DNA from: Hypsibius dujardini | Lineage: Eukaryota > Tardigrada > Eutardigrada > Parachela > Hypsibiidae | Assembly: GCA_001579985.1 (NCBI GenBank) | Contig: LRSR01004095.1 | Location: forward strand, 25,408 to 89,407 | Direction of reading: 5' to 3' | DNA length: 64,000 bases | In this document: one piece after another, positions 1 through 11,021 of the stretch | How the letters are laid out: every line of letters begins with the position of its first letter | Numbering within the stretch: position 1 is the first letter of the stretch | Translations under genes and position numbers: made by a program | Notes under the pieces: model-generated | The model's input: the letters and a program-made list of their open reading frames with translations, nothing else | Told to the model about the DNA's origin: nothing | Databases searched by the model: none

Positions 1-3000
1 CTATGTCATGCAGACTATAGAGTATGTGACAACATACCGGTACGACTGGACGGACGGATATTTAGAATTATGTCTTTTCGATTCAACTTACTGGAGGTAA
101 GAAAGCGCGTTAAATTTCGAGACAGTACAGTTGCCACGGTCAAAATAATGCTTGCGGACAAAGCTCTCACGTTTAATCCACGGTATAATTTAAGTCAACT
201 ACCGCCTAAGTATATGTACGTCCGTGTGCTTCTCTACTATTCTCCTTCCACGATGGAGATTGAGTAAATAATTATAACCAAAACTCTCGCGTAGCTACAA
301 ATTATTAGAAATTAGATATAAATTAAATTAAATTAGAATTAGAAAAATCAAACTAGTGTATACATATTAAAGTCATGTTTTGTATATTTTTGACGTTTCA
401 ATGTTTTGCAAAATAATATTCAACTTTTCGCGTTTCAAATACATAAGTAATAAATGTAAACGCTGAAAAAGACACATGGGGGATAGCTGTTGTGCGTTCC
501 GGTGTGCGATAAAAGTTAGAAGGCAAATGCTTGAATTGGAGTGTCGTTTTTTTTATTCTCGCGTGGCTTATTTTGTGTTTCGGTCGGCTGGCTCGGACGG
601 AAGGAAAGGAAACCGGTCTTGAGCTGTATATGAACCAAGCTTCTGTTTTGCACTGCCTACAGACTAGACAGCGCTGAGCTCGCACTTCCGCTGGGATCGA
701 CTTGCGAGGATTGGTTGAGCAAGCGAACGGTTAACCAATGGTGGTTTAACTCCCTCACCTTTCCGGTTGTATTGCTGTGTGTCTTCCCTCAATCCCATCT
801 AAGAAATTTAATACTTGACCTTGACTCTATGGGGGGCTCAGCGGCTGTACAGTAGTTACCGGATTACAGTTACACTTTGTATTTCTGCATTATAGTTTTT
901 GAAATAACGAAACTGAAATCCAATAACTGAACTATTAAAATTAAATATTTCTAAATACTCTCAAAAATGTTTTCAGATTACACAGCGCCCTATATTATTA
1001 CACAAATGTCAATTGTTTAACTGACCGCATATTCATTAATTTTTTAGTGTTAGTGTATTTTTGTCAAAAAATGTTCTCTTGACCAATAATAATACCATTT
1101 TAGCATCTTTCGGAAATTATCTATTTGCTATTTTATGTTGATAAAAATTGTAAAAGAAAATTATCAATTTGTCGTAATTATTGCTTTACAGTCTATTGTC
1201 GCAAAGACAGCTGTGTAAGCGATGAGAATTTATTTACTTAAAGCTTTGTAAGGGTCAGACATTTTTCGGCATTCATATGTAAAAAGAGTATACACGGTAT
1301 ATGTTACTACTAAAATTTTAATAAGTATTGCCAACCAAGTTTTAGGACGGAGAAACAAAACCAAATACGGCCCATCAACTTAATTTGCTGAGATAAAATT
1401 TGTGAAATTTATTGGGATAATTGCACGAATGTTTGCTCAGCGATAAAAAGGTATACATTTTATTTTAGCTAAAACGTCATTGATAAATAAATTAGAATAC
1501 ATTGCGCAGTCTATTGTAATTTATATATTGAATAAGAGATTTGCTCGGCAATAAGATTGTGGTGATATTGATAGTCGGTTGCTTCAAATATTGTAGTCAT
1601 CGGTAATAATTTACTGTAAGTAATCGAAATAAAAAAACCCATCAAATGAAATAAACCCGCAAAAAGGGTAAATTGAACGCTACTCTTGATGTCCAGCAAT
1701 GTTCGATTTGTTGTTGTCCTAACCACTTTGCTCATCTTGCCCTAACATCAAAGGCGGAAAAGTGTCTAAAGAGATAACAATGAAACGCGTTGATTGACGT
1801 AACAAAGGGAACTATGTGGTTTACGACGTTTGTTTTAGGAGACAAGTCAAGTGAGGGAAGAAAAGATGTGAGCCGGGATGAACGGCGGCCGCTGACATCT
1901 CTTCCAGCCGGATGAATGGAGAGCAATTTACGACGCCGACTGGTCTCTTCTCTCTTTTCCGTTTCTTTCTGTTGACTTCTTCTGATACGATCTTCTTATC
2001 GCAGTTTATGGTCATTTTTTCGCATTATCAAATGCATCGCGTTGGCTGTCCTGTTTCACCTTATCCCTCTCTTGCCGAAACCACAAGCATTTACGTCCAC
2101 TTTCAATAAGGCGCCTAATATAAGACTTGAGCAATAATTTGACCCTTCTAATGTCGTCAAGATGGACTGATTTGTCTAGAAAAAAATAGCTGTCGAGCTA
2201 TTGCAGCAGTAACTAATTTAATTTAGGTACAGTACAGTAAATGATAAAGATTAAAGCTTATAAATTATTTACTGTTGTAGTTTAGTTAGGAGCTTAGTGA
2301 CACGGTTATTCTGTTAAAATTAAGTTGCTAACATATTCGTATAAATATTTTGTGGAAATAATATCATTGTCCATTTTCTTCTTCGTATATTTTTTTGCTG
2401 TGTTTATATATTTATATTAAGCTAGTAATTATTTTTTTTCATCTATTTCGTTCTATATGCCTCAGAGAGGTTACTTTTACTTTTAAGGTTATTGGTTTCA
2501 ATAATATTTGGATGAACACTTTGAATTAATCCATATTGAAATAATCATCTTTTTGGAAAGTATCTACGGTAATTATAGAGCAGCATCTTTAATATTCTCC
2601 GTTCGAGCCCTTATGAAAATGGCCTTTGGGTAGGAAAAAAATATGGCACATTAGTAGCAAAGCAATTGTTGAATTGTTTCCAGTGCTTTCCGCAGGGGAA
2701 AGACTGCGAGCGTGCGATTGATGTGCATGCATACTGCATTGCCATTTGCACTCTGCAGTATACACACAGTTGGAGCAATATTTCATTGGCCACATTTTAA
2801 TAGCAATTTAATTACCCATAAATCAGTTTTCATGAAGGGGCAGAGTAAGTTGAGAGTTGTCGACAGGAAAATAACACTGTTTATGCGCTACAAGCACTCC
2901 TGTGGAGTGTAATGATCTTGTTAAAAAAAGCAATCATATTTACGAGAGGCCGGATAAGGTGTATTATTGATGCGACATTCGATTAGCGGAATGGTCCACT

Positions 3001-4592
3001 CTTTTTTTACACGGCCTCTCTTTCCGTTGTTTCTATTATTACTCACGCCACACACATTTGCGTATCACACCCCATATGACCTTTCAATTTTTTTATGGGA
3101 GAGGAAGAAGATTGCGCTATTTCTTATTTTAATCATTAAATCCGATTTACTTGTCCAAAAATGGACGCAGCAAGGTATTTGTGCTAATAATAACTATTTC
3201 TGCCAGTTGTGTGTGTATGTCTGACAATTATAATTGGAAAAAATTAGGCTGACTCGCAATGCGTATACTTCTACGGTACGAGTAGCGCATTGATTGGCTG
3301 TGAAGTTTCTTAGATTTGCCCTCGGGTGCGTGAGCTCGCATAGTCATCGTCTTGTCTACTCGCTTTTTTCTTCTCTCTCTTCTCGTCCGCCTCCGAAAGC
3401 GACCACGCCACAAACCAGAAGCAGCAGTCAGAGCTGCACAACGCACCACACGGTTGTTAGTCCAACCAAGCGTCGCGGCGTTTCTTTGTTTGACAGTTTA
3501 TTTTAGAACTGTCAACGGCAAAGACCATTTTCATGTTTTGCGACGACGGCCGGGCACGACGGGCCTTTTTCGTTTTATTTATGTAATGGATCTTGGTTAG
3601 AGAAGCAGACAAATAGACAAGACAGACCGACAGAGAGAAACGCGTACACAACCCAGCAGCCATCCTTCTTCTTCGTTGGAAATTTGTGCCATCTACATAC
3701 CAATACCATATACTGAAACCTGTCAGGGCCCCTCCAAACTCTGTCTCCTTTTCCATTTCAATCGAAACGGAAAGGAAAGGCGGAAAAGAAATCTTTTTTT
3801 TTGTAGAAGCTCTTTCTCTCTTTGGAGAAGACAACGAACGAACACGCCCTATGTGTCCGTCATCGTGGTCGCGTTCTGGAGCTGACTAACTACACACTGT
3901 ACTAATACTGACCTAACCCAAGAGCGACTGAAGCTGTCAATCGGGGCCGAAAAGGGAGGCAGGCAACTAGTCAAGCGACGCAGTGACGAGTGGCGCTGGC
4001 CTTTTTCCCGACACTTTATTACAGAGCCCGACCGAGCGTCGTCGTCGTCCTCCTGCCTGCCTGCCTTCCTTCCTTCCTTCCTCGCCATATCACGAAAGAC
4101 TCTCCTCCTGCTCCCTCTAGAACGGCACATTTATTTTTAACGACGCCATTTTCTGCCACTGCTACTGCTGCTACTACTACTCTCGACGTTTGTCCGTGTG
4201 TTTACGTCTCTGCAAGGACCCGTTTTCGCTTCCCAGATTTTGGATTATCATTAAATATTGTTATTATTCCGCCCTAATGAGGCAGAGCGCCATCGAGCAG
4301 CGGCGGCAGTAGTGAGAGTGCGCACCCAACTCTATCTACCATCAGTCCCCGGCATAATATATAATTAATCACACAAAGACGAGATAGGTCGTTAATTTAA
4401 CGACCTAGTCCTCCAGTTACTACACGACCGGTCATCTTCTTCTTCTCTGTTTGCGGGGACAGGACAGGAGAGGACAGGAAAGGAGGAAGCCATTAATCAC
4501 GCAAGTGTTCTACCAAGGCAAGGGCTGGTCAGAGATCATCAGGAGGCGCTCCCTTAACGCTCTCACACCGTTCCGCAGCGCTTAATCTTAAA
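1..4592 (+). other. Hox3 upstream region and 5'UTR exon
   Basis: I see no convincing coding exon here. The many short open frames overlap one another on both strands and lack conserved motifs. From about 3.3 to 4.6 kb the sequence is rich in CT/GA tracts. A donor site (taaa|gtaagt, GT at 4593) closes a probable untranslated exon, and the matching acceptor lies at 6397-6398 just before the Hox3 start. The transcription start is not visible; an AT-rich stretch near 4352-4366 could hold a TATA-like element. Confidence 0.45.
4385..4407. repeat. 23-bp palindrome in the presumed Hox3 leader
   Basis: Two perfect 11-base arms (taggtcgttaa and its reverse complement) flank a single central t. It lies about 190 bases before the leader donor site. 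It could be a binding site for a dimeric factor or a short RNA hairpin. Nothing more can be said from sequence alone. Confidence 0.8.
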
Positions 4593-6398
4593 GTAAGTTT
4601 ATGATTTTGCAATGGACTCTTAACGGTACTTTAAACACTCCTGTCGGTGCAAGTCCCTTCCAGTCTGCACTTTCTCTGTTGAATTTATTGCTTTTTCCTT
4701 TCCGTTGGGACAAATCAAGCTGGTGCCGGTCGTTGGGCTCCTCCAGTCTTTACATGCAAACGATCATGCTTTCAATTCATGGCTCCTTGCCCTGGACGAC
4801 GTCACATGCGATTTAAATAATAGCTTTTACATATCTAGAAAGGTTCTTCTCAGTATGTACCTCGGATGTCATGGCAAACTAAAGGCGGTCATTAAAATGA
4901 ACTCAAAACATATACAATTTTTTTCCGGTATATTACGAACCCAATTCAAATAAACCAAATTTCTAACCTACTTGTAAGGTTTTTTTCTGGTATGACTAGT
5001 TATATCAAAGGTCTTGACTCTTTTTTTCTGCTTGTACGGTGGAAAGGTCACTTTGGCACGCCGTTAGTATCAGAAAAATGTGTACAGAGTTACTGTGGGT
5101 GTAGCAAAAAAGCCAGAGTACTCTGCGAATTAGTAGTTGGCGTTGAAAGGGTCTTTAAAAGGTTTCAAGTGAGTTGGTATTGTCGAATAAGTGTAATGAG
5201 GTTTTAAATGTCTGTTATAGGGCAGTTAAATTGCCATAAATGTAAGTGAAAAGTCAAGTCATCTTCGTCCATGCGCCCCCGATATTATTGCAGTTAGAGA
5301 GGGAGACCATACTAGTATACATACACACTAGCTGCGAACTATTCCATCTAACTTTTATGGTAGTCGTTAATTCTCACAACCATTCACTGGGAAGAGAGCC
5401 TTCAAATCTGAAAATGATTAATGACATGGATCGTGTTTATGGTTTTATTCACAGCACCAGTGTCAGTAACTGTCTATGAAGGCATACCAAAAAACCGGCC
5501 AACGACTTGGGGTCTTTGTTAAATGTTGATTACGTTATACTGCGGCACGTCGTGCCTGCCTGCCTACCCTAGTGAGACTTAGGCGTCTCATATCTTAATA
5601 ATAATTCCATATTGCCCCGGTAAAAGAATGATATATCTGATGGCAGGTGTGTTGCTAGTAGCACTCACTACTCATTACATTTTACCTCTTTTCGCATACA
5701 AATACAGACAACACTACTGTATATTGCTAGTAAGAAAGACTTCCATATCGCATATCATCAATTTTTCAAAACGCTTCGCCGGAATCTACTCTCATGTCCA
5801 ATCTTCTGTTAGATATATGATATATGCCAAGTTAAAAAGATGGACAGTAGAGAGTGGCTCAATGAAAAGACGTTCCCTCGGGCGACAAGTGACCTCATGT
5901 GTCTATTTTCTCTATTTGCTCCGCAATTTTCGTCATGAGCTTTGCGAGATGAACGCGCGCAATTCCTCGTCACGCTTGAGCAAGTGACGGAAAGGTCACT
6001 CTGGGTGTGACGGATCCGCAAATCTATACGCAGAATCTGAGGTTGTTTGTCGTGACACTGTTATTGTTGGCGTATGCACTTCGCAATCACTAAATAAATA
6101 TTTTTTTTGTTTATTTTTTTGTGGACGTAGTACAATTTAATTGCCGTATTTGTGGTTCACACTAAAAATTCCCCAACAACAACAAAAAAGTTAGAGTTTC
6201 AGGCTAAGAAGAGAATAAATCTCATCCAGACAGCGTTTGACAAAACAGAAAAAAAACAAAACACAAGTCGCCTTCTCTCGTTGGATTTCAATGTTGTTAC
6301 GTTGGTACAAATATCTTGTTCCAACATTTTATTCACTGAGACCGTTTTTAATGATATTTTTTGGTTATTAATTACTAAATCATTTTTTATTTGTCTAG
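4593..6398 (+). other. Hox3 leader intron (inferred)
   Basis: The stretch is bounded by a GTAAGT donor and a tttgtctag acceptor, and the Hox3 ATG follows 22 bases after the acceptor. No conserved coding frame is visible inside it. Length is about 1.8 kb, the largest intron assigned in this window, so it is a candidate place for cis-regulatory elements. Confidence 0.5.
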
Positions 6399-6420
6399 GT
6401 AAAGGTCATCAATAAAAGTA

Positions 6421-8407
6421 ATGATTGGACCAATGAGCCACTTTGACCCAACGGGAAACATGCCCGGATCGGGCTACGACCCCAGTCAACATCAGCATCT
6501 CTATTCCGGGCCATCTGCCGGGCAGTTCATCAGTCCAATGAATTTGTCCGGTCGACCGCTTCGCTACCAGCAGAATTACACCACGCACCAGCAGCCTCCA
6601 TCGACAGACTTTTCCAACAGTACCTCCTCCGTCTACATGCCCAACGGCTACACTTCCGGTGGGTATTTAACAGTATTTCCAACCTTGCAGTACTGTACAT
6701 TTAAACATATGACTTAATACATATATATCTAATTTTTATAGGCGTTGCTGGTTCGACCTACGGACAAAATCATTATTCCACCAGTTACCAGTTGAATCAT
6801 TACTCACATAACTTGCCAGCGCCATCAATTGTCAACTATCCCAATCAGTATTCCGGCGACTACGACAGCGGAAGCAACTTCCTCAGCCATCCCACCTACA
6901 ATACCACCAACAGCAACACCACCGTCGAATCTAATTTGAACTATCCCATTCGTGCCACCGGGTTCAGCACTCATCACCCGCAGCAAGAGTCGCAGCAACT
7001 TCTCCAGGGACCTCCGCATCAGGAGCAGCAGACCTTTTCTCCTACCTTCTCACCGCCGATTGCCAACAATGTCTCGCCTCCTCCCTATATCACACACAAC
7101 AACTCGTCCGCCGCTACTGTTCGGGGTGGAGGATATGCAAGCACCACTCCTAGAGCCCAAAACACACCCCCAGCACCGCCAACCGGACCGAAACCGGAAG
7201 TCTACGAGTGGATGAAGCAGTCCCGCGGACCCTCTCAGAACGGCAGGAAAAAGCAGCAGAAGGTGAAACGAGAAATTGCCGAGGCTGAACGGATCTCACC
7301 CGTCGAAGATGTCTATGCGTTCAAGGGTGACCTATCCGCTGCGGCACCTCCGATTGCGACTGTTCATCAGGTCGCATCGTCCCATGACGGCTCCGACGAC
7401 GGCACCGGTTCTGACGACATGGGTGGTAAGTTGGCATGTGCGAAACAAAAGTCAACCCAACGGAAGCGTGCAGTCACACAACGGGACGGACGAACATAGA
7501 GATAATCAGAAAGACGTAGACAAACAGGTAGACAGACAGACAGGTAGACAAACAGACAGACAGACAAGACAGACACACTGGTGAGCACGGGGGCCAAAGC
7601 AAAATTCAGTATAAACTTTCATTTAGGCTTTTCTTGATGAAAAACGTGTGTTTTTGCTGTAGACTATAACGGCGACGGGCACGGCAGTGGAAGTCATGGC
7701 GCATCTGGAAATAAGAGAGCAAGAACCGCCTATACTAGCGCCCAGTTGGTGGAGCTGGAAAAGGAGTTCCACTTCAGCAAGTATTTGTGTCGACCTCGTC
7801 GGATCGAAATGGCCAATCAACTCATACTCAGCGAGCGACAAATCAAGATTTGGTTCCGTAAGTGGACTGTGTTTAAAATGCCTCCCTACTTCACTCCAGC
7901 AATGTATGTTGTTTCCCATAAAGGCCTTTCAGACTTTTCTAACACGGGTCTTATGTAACTACAGAAAACCGCCGAATGAAGCATAAAAAAGAGTCAAAAA
8001 TTAAAGGTATTCCCTACTCGCCGACGGGAACGAGCCAAATGATGGGCAACAGCGGCTGCAACTCCTCCTCCTATGACATGCCGCAACATCAGCACAAATG
8101 TGGCGGTTCGACGGCCACCAAGTGCGGCTCGTCCCTCGACTGCAGCAGCAATTTGTCTCCCACCGAGCAGCACTTCCGATCACCTGGTGTCATCCAGCAG
8201 CAGAACGGTGGTCAGCAACAACAACAGTCATTTATGGGGCGGGATTCGGAGTCGGTCCGAGGCCTAGTCGAACTGACTGATCAACTCACCGGGGATCCGG
8301 CGCAATTGCAAGAGATACAGGTCATCAAGACTGCCAAAGGGACACAGGAAAAGAACTCCGGGAAGAGGTCCATCCCTAAAAGTGATTGCGAGGCGGATGA
8401 ACGCTAA
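6421..8407 (+). CDS. Hox3: Hox3-class homeodomain transcription factor
   Basis: Coding exons are 6421-6658, 6742-7425, 7663-7857 and 7965-8407, giving 519 residues. The homeodomain is at about residues 324-383 and begins [20 protein letters not shown]. It carries the Antp-class recognition helix KIWFQNRRMK with Gln50 and Asn51, and the [11 protein letters not shown] helix-2 region typical of Hox3. A hexapeptide-like YEWM motif (about 233-236) precedes it, where Hox proteins usually have YPWM for binding the cofactor Exd/Pbx. The rest is low-complexity, rich in Ser, Gln, Pro, Asn and His. The start is the first in-frame ATG after the leader acceptor. The last intron splits codon 50 of the homeodomain. 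The product is a nuclear DNA-binding protein; in arthropods Hox3 patterns anterior segments or extra-embryonic tissue, but its role here is unknown. No second Hox gene is in the window. Confidence 0.93.
7516..7579 (+). repeat. CAGA tetranucleotide tract, Hox3 intron 2
   Basis: Imperfect gacagaca repeats fill the middle of the intron between coding exons 2 and 3. It is one of more than ten such tracts in the window, mostly intronic. Confidence 0.85.
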
Positions 8408-10385
8408 TTAAACGTTCCACTTTGTTTGACCTGCTGCTAAAATGGACGACATTTTCGATGGTTCTCTGACTTTTGTGTATTAATACAGTATGTATGAGTA
8501 GTTATTTGCGTTGCTTTCATAGATGCAACTGCAACAGACGTGTATTTGTTAGTTGGTCTCTCTATCGTCACATAATGCGCTCGCTGTAGTTACAAACGAA
8601 TTTGTATCTTGGATTGGAGTTGGTAAAAGTTTATCAATTGCAGGAGATGTTTTTTTAACAACCCAGAAATTTCTCCAACATGCGAGGTCTGTATGACAAA
8701 CATGACGGGAAAAGTGGGAAAACAGATATAGTGGCAATAAGGACGCCTGGAATATTATTTTTGCGCATGTAATAGACATAACAAAAACTCCCTGGATACT
8801 CTGTCTCGGTCGGGACAAGAGCAATAGTAAGGCTTTCACCCGGCCGCTCGATGATAGTCGCGGGAAAACGGTGTTTGATTGGAAAAAATTATAACGGGGA
8901 CCTGTATAGCATCTTGTGTGGCTGAAGAAAATTTGAGACAAGAACGCACAAGGAGGGGATCTTACAGACAGACAGACAATCCGGTCAGTTAGCAGATCCA
9001 CATACATGAGCAATGTGAGGTTTATGACTTTTTTATGGCTTTTTAACGACCCTGGAGCAGTCGGCGGTCGGTTGTCTCCCTGACCACTTATTAGAGGTAG
9101 TCTGTGAGGACAATCAGTCTGGAGTCTGGACTGGTTTGTACTGACCGATCGTATTATGTCTTTCCTTGTCTCCACTGTGTCAAGTCCAAACCGAAAGGAG
9201 CGCGCCTCTATGGAGTATGGACACCGACAGCGTCTTCACCGACAGACCGACTATTCCCGGACAGACACACAGACACACCCCATAAAAAGAGCAGCAGTAA
9301 AAGTCAATACGGTCTCACTACTAATTGCAAATCTCATTAGTCATCTTCCAATACTCATAATTTGACCGCAAATGAACAGATAAAAGAGGGTCTATTTCAA
9401 TACAATACCCACCAAAAAAGAAATTTGCATAAAAACTTATTGATATTATTAATGTTGCTTTTCAGTTAATGTTGCCTTGTCTGTGGGCTAGAGCAATTCC
9501 ATCCCCACACTGCACACAGGTGCGAGAGGAAACATGCCTGATGTCAGTAGAAGAACCCAATCGATTATAATAAGTTGAGGGATGCGATACCTTTGCTTGG
9601 ATTGGCTTTGTATGTTTTTGTCCCCAATATTTTTGAAAATGTCGAAATTATGATTGAGAATTGAGCAAAATTGCATGACTGCAGGAAATTGAAGGAGCCT
9701 ATAGCTGCCTGCATTTGGGTTGGTGAGAAAGTGGTGGAGAATAGAGAATTTCTGTGTCGGCTGGCAGATCGATTTGCGTTCTCAGCTTGACTTTGTGACG
9801 ACAGATCGGGAAAGACGGGGAAAAATGATGATGAGGAAGGTCATTAATCAAAGTTCGCTCCCTGTGACTGCGTTGGGCCTGTCGTCGTCCCTTCGTGTCG
9901 CAGGCCCCCTCCCCTCTTTCGCTTTTCCTTCTATTTGTTAGTGACAACTGCATTATGGAAAGTAGGAAAGTAGGATGGGAGTCCCTTTTCGTTGATGGTA
10001 AAAAGGAAATGGGTGTTCAACTCGATCGAGTGGTCGATATATAAGCGCATATCTACCTGCTATGTCTACTATAGCTAACGCAAGTATTTTAAATCACCAC
10101 CTAACTCGGCGAGTTCGATGCGCGTGGGTAATGCAATACAAGTATATGCTCGTACCTGGTGGAGTGCCAGCGCGACTTGTTTTAGTACTGAGTAATTATT
10201 GATGAGAGAAATACGGCAAGAGGAGCCCGGCCGAACCGGAACTCCGAGCTTGCCATAATTGGATCGAATGATCCATCGCAAACAGAATGATATTTTACGG
10301 TCGATACGACTCTGGCAAGACTTTATGGCTTCAATTGTTACATTCTCGCCATGGAAGACTTGAGAGTGGTCCGCATGCATTGCAG
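8408..10385. other. Intergenic region between Hox3 and RFX
   Basis: Scattered open frames of 60-210 codons exist on both strands but show no domain motifs and no coherent splice structure. The stretch presumably contains the Hox3 3'UTR and the RFX upstream region. Nothing else is supported. Confidence 0.5.
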
Positions 10386-10538
10386 TCAGGAGAATGTCAG
10401 TAAAGAACTCATTATTAACATTCGGCTATGGCTACAACCCAATTGTTTACAGCCATGCGGGTGGATCATTCATTCCGAATGGATCCGAAATGAATCATTC
10501 ACTTTGGTATAGGCATGCGCCGAATGCATCCGCCGTAG
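10386..10538 (+). CDS. Possible upstream coding exon of RFX
   Basis: An open stretch follows a possible acceptor (cattgcag) and ends at a good donor (gtag|gtatgt). It encodes a Gly/Ser/Asn/His-rich segment containing AGGSFIPNGS. That is reminiscent of the Gly-Gly-[ST]-[YF] segment that precedes the DNA-binding domain in vertebrate RFX1-3. The exon leaves phase 1, which does not join directly to the next recognised exon, so at least one exon would have to lie in or beside the N gap. This is a weak call that could be noise. Confidence 0.3.
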
Positions 10539-10831
10539 GTATGTATGTTGTGTGCTATGGGATTGGGGTGGGCCGTCGTTGCAGGACACTGAATGAACTG
10601 CAAACTTCCGGTCAAATTCCCAGTCTGCAGAGCAGAAATTATTCTTGCTGCCGAAAATGCATAATGTAGTAATACAGTAGTATTCTTTTGATGAAAAATA
10701 TACAATTTCCTTATATACAGTAGTACGGACTATGGACGCCGTGTATTAGGCGACCATGGTACGCAGCTCCTTACGATTAACAACGACTGCTGCGCCATCT
10801 CTGGACACAAAACATATTTTTTAATGGGTGC

Positions 10832-10910
10832 NNNNNNNNNNNNNNNNNNNNNNNNNNNNNNNNNNNNNNNNNNNNNNNNNNNNNNNNNNNNNNNNNNNNN
10901 NNNNNNNNNN
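10832..10910. other. Assembly gap of 79 N
   Basis: An unsequenced or scaffolded gap lies 111 bases upstream of the first recognised RFX ATG. Missing RFX 5' exons may lie here. Confidence 1.
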
Positions 10911-11021
10911 TTGAAACATATCTGTGCTTCAAAACAAACCTCGTACATTTTATGTATTGGATAATAAAATAATGTGAATAATATTTTCCTGTTTTCCTGT
11001 TTTGGAAAGAAAATTGTTAAA

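Noticed and set aside
3228-4277. Several overlapping frames on both strands upstream of Hox3
   Set aside because: They arise from CT/GA-rich sequence with few stops, and none has a domain or consistent splice sites.
8549-9175. 208-codon minus-strand open frame between Hox3 and RFX
   Set aside because: It crosses CAGA/GACAGA-rich DNA, has no motifs, and probably lies in the Hox3 3' region.
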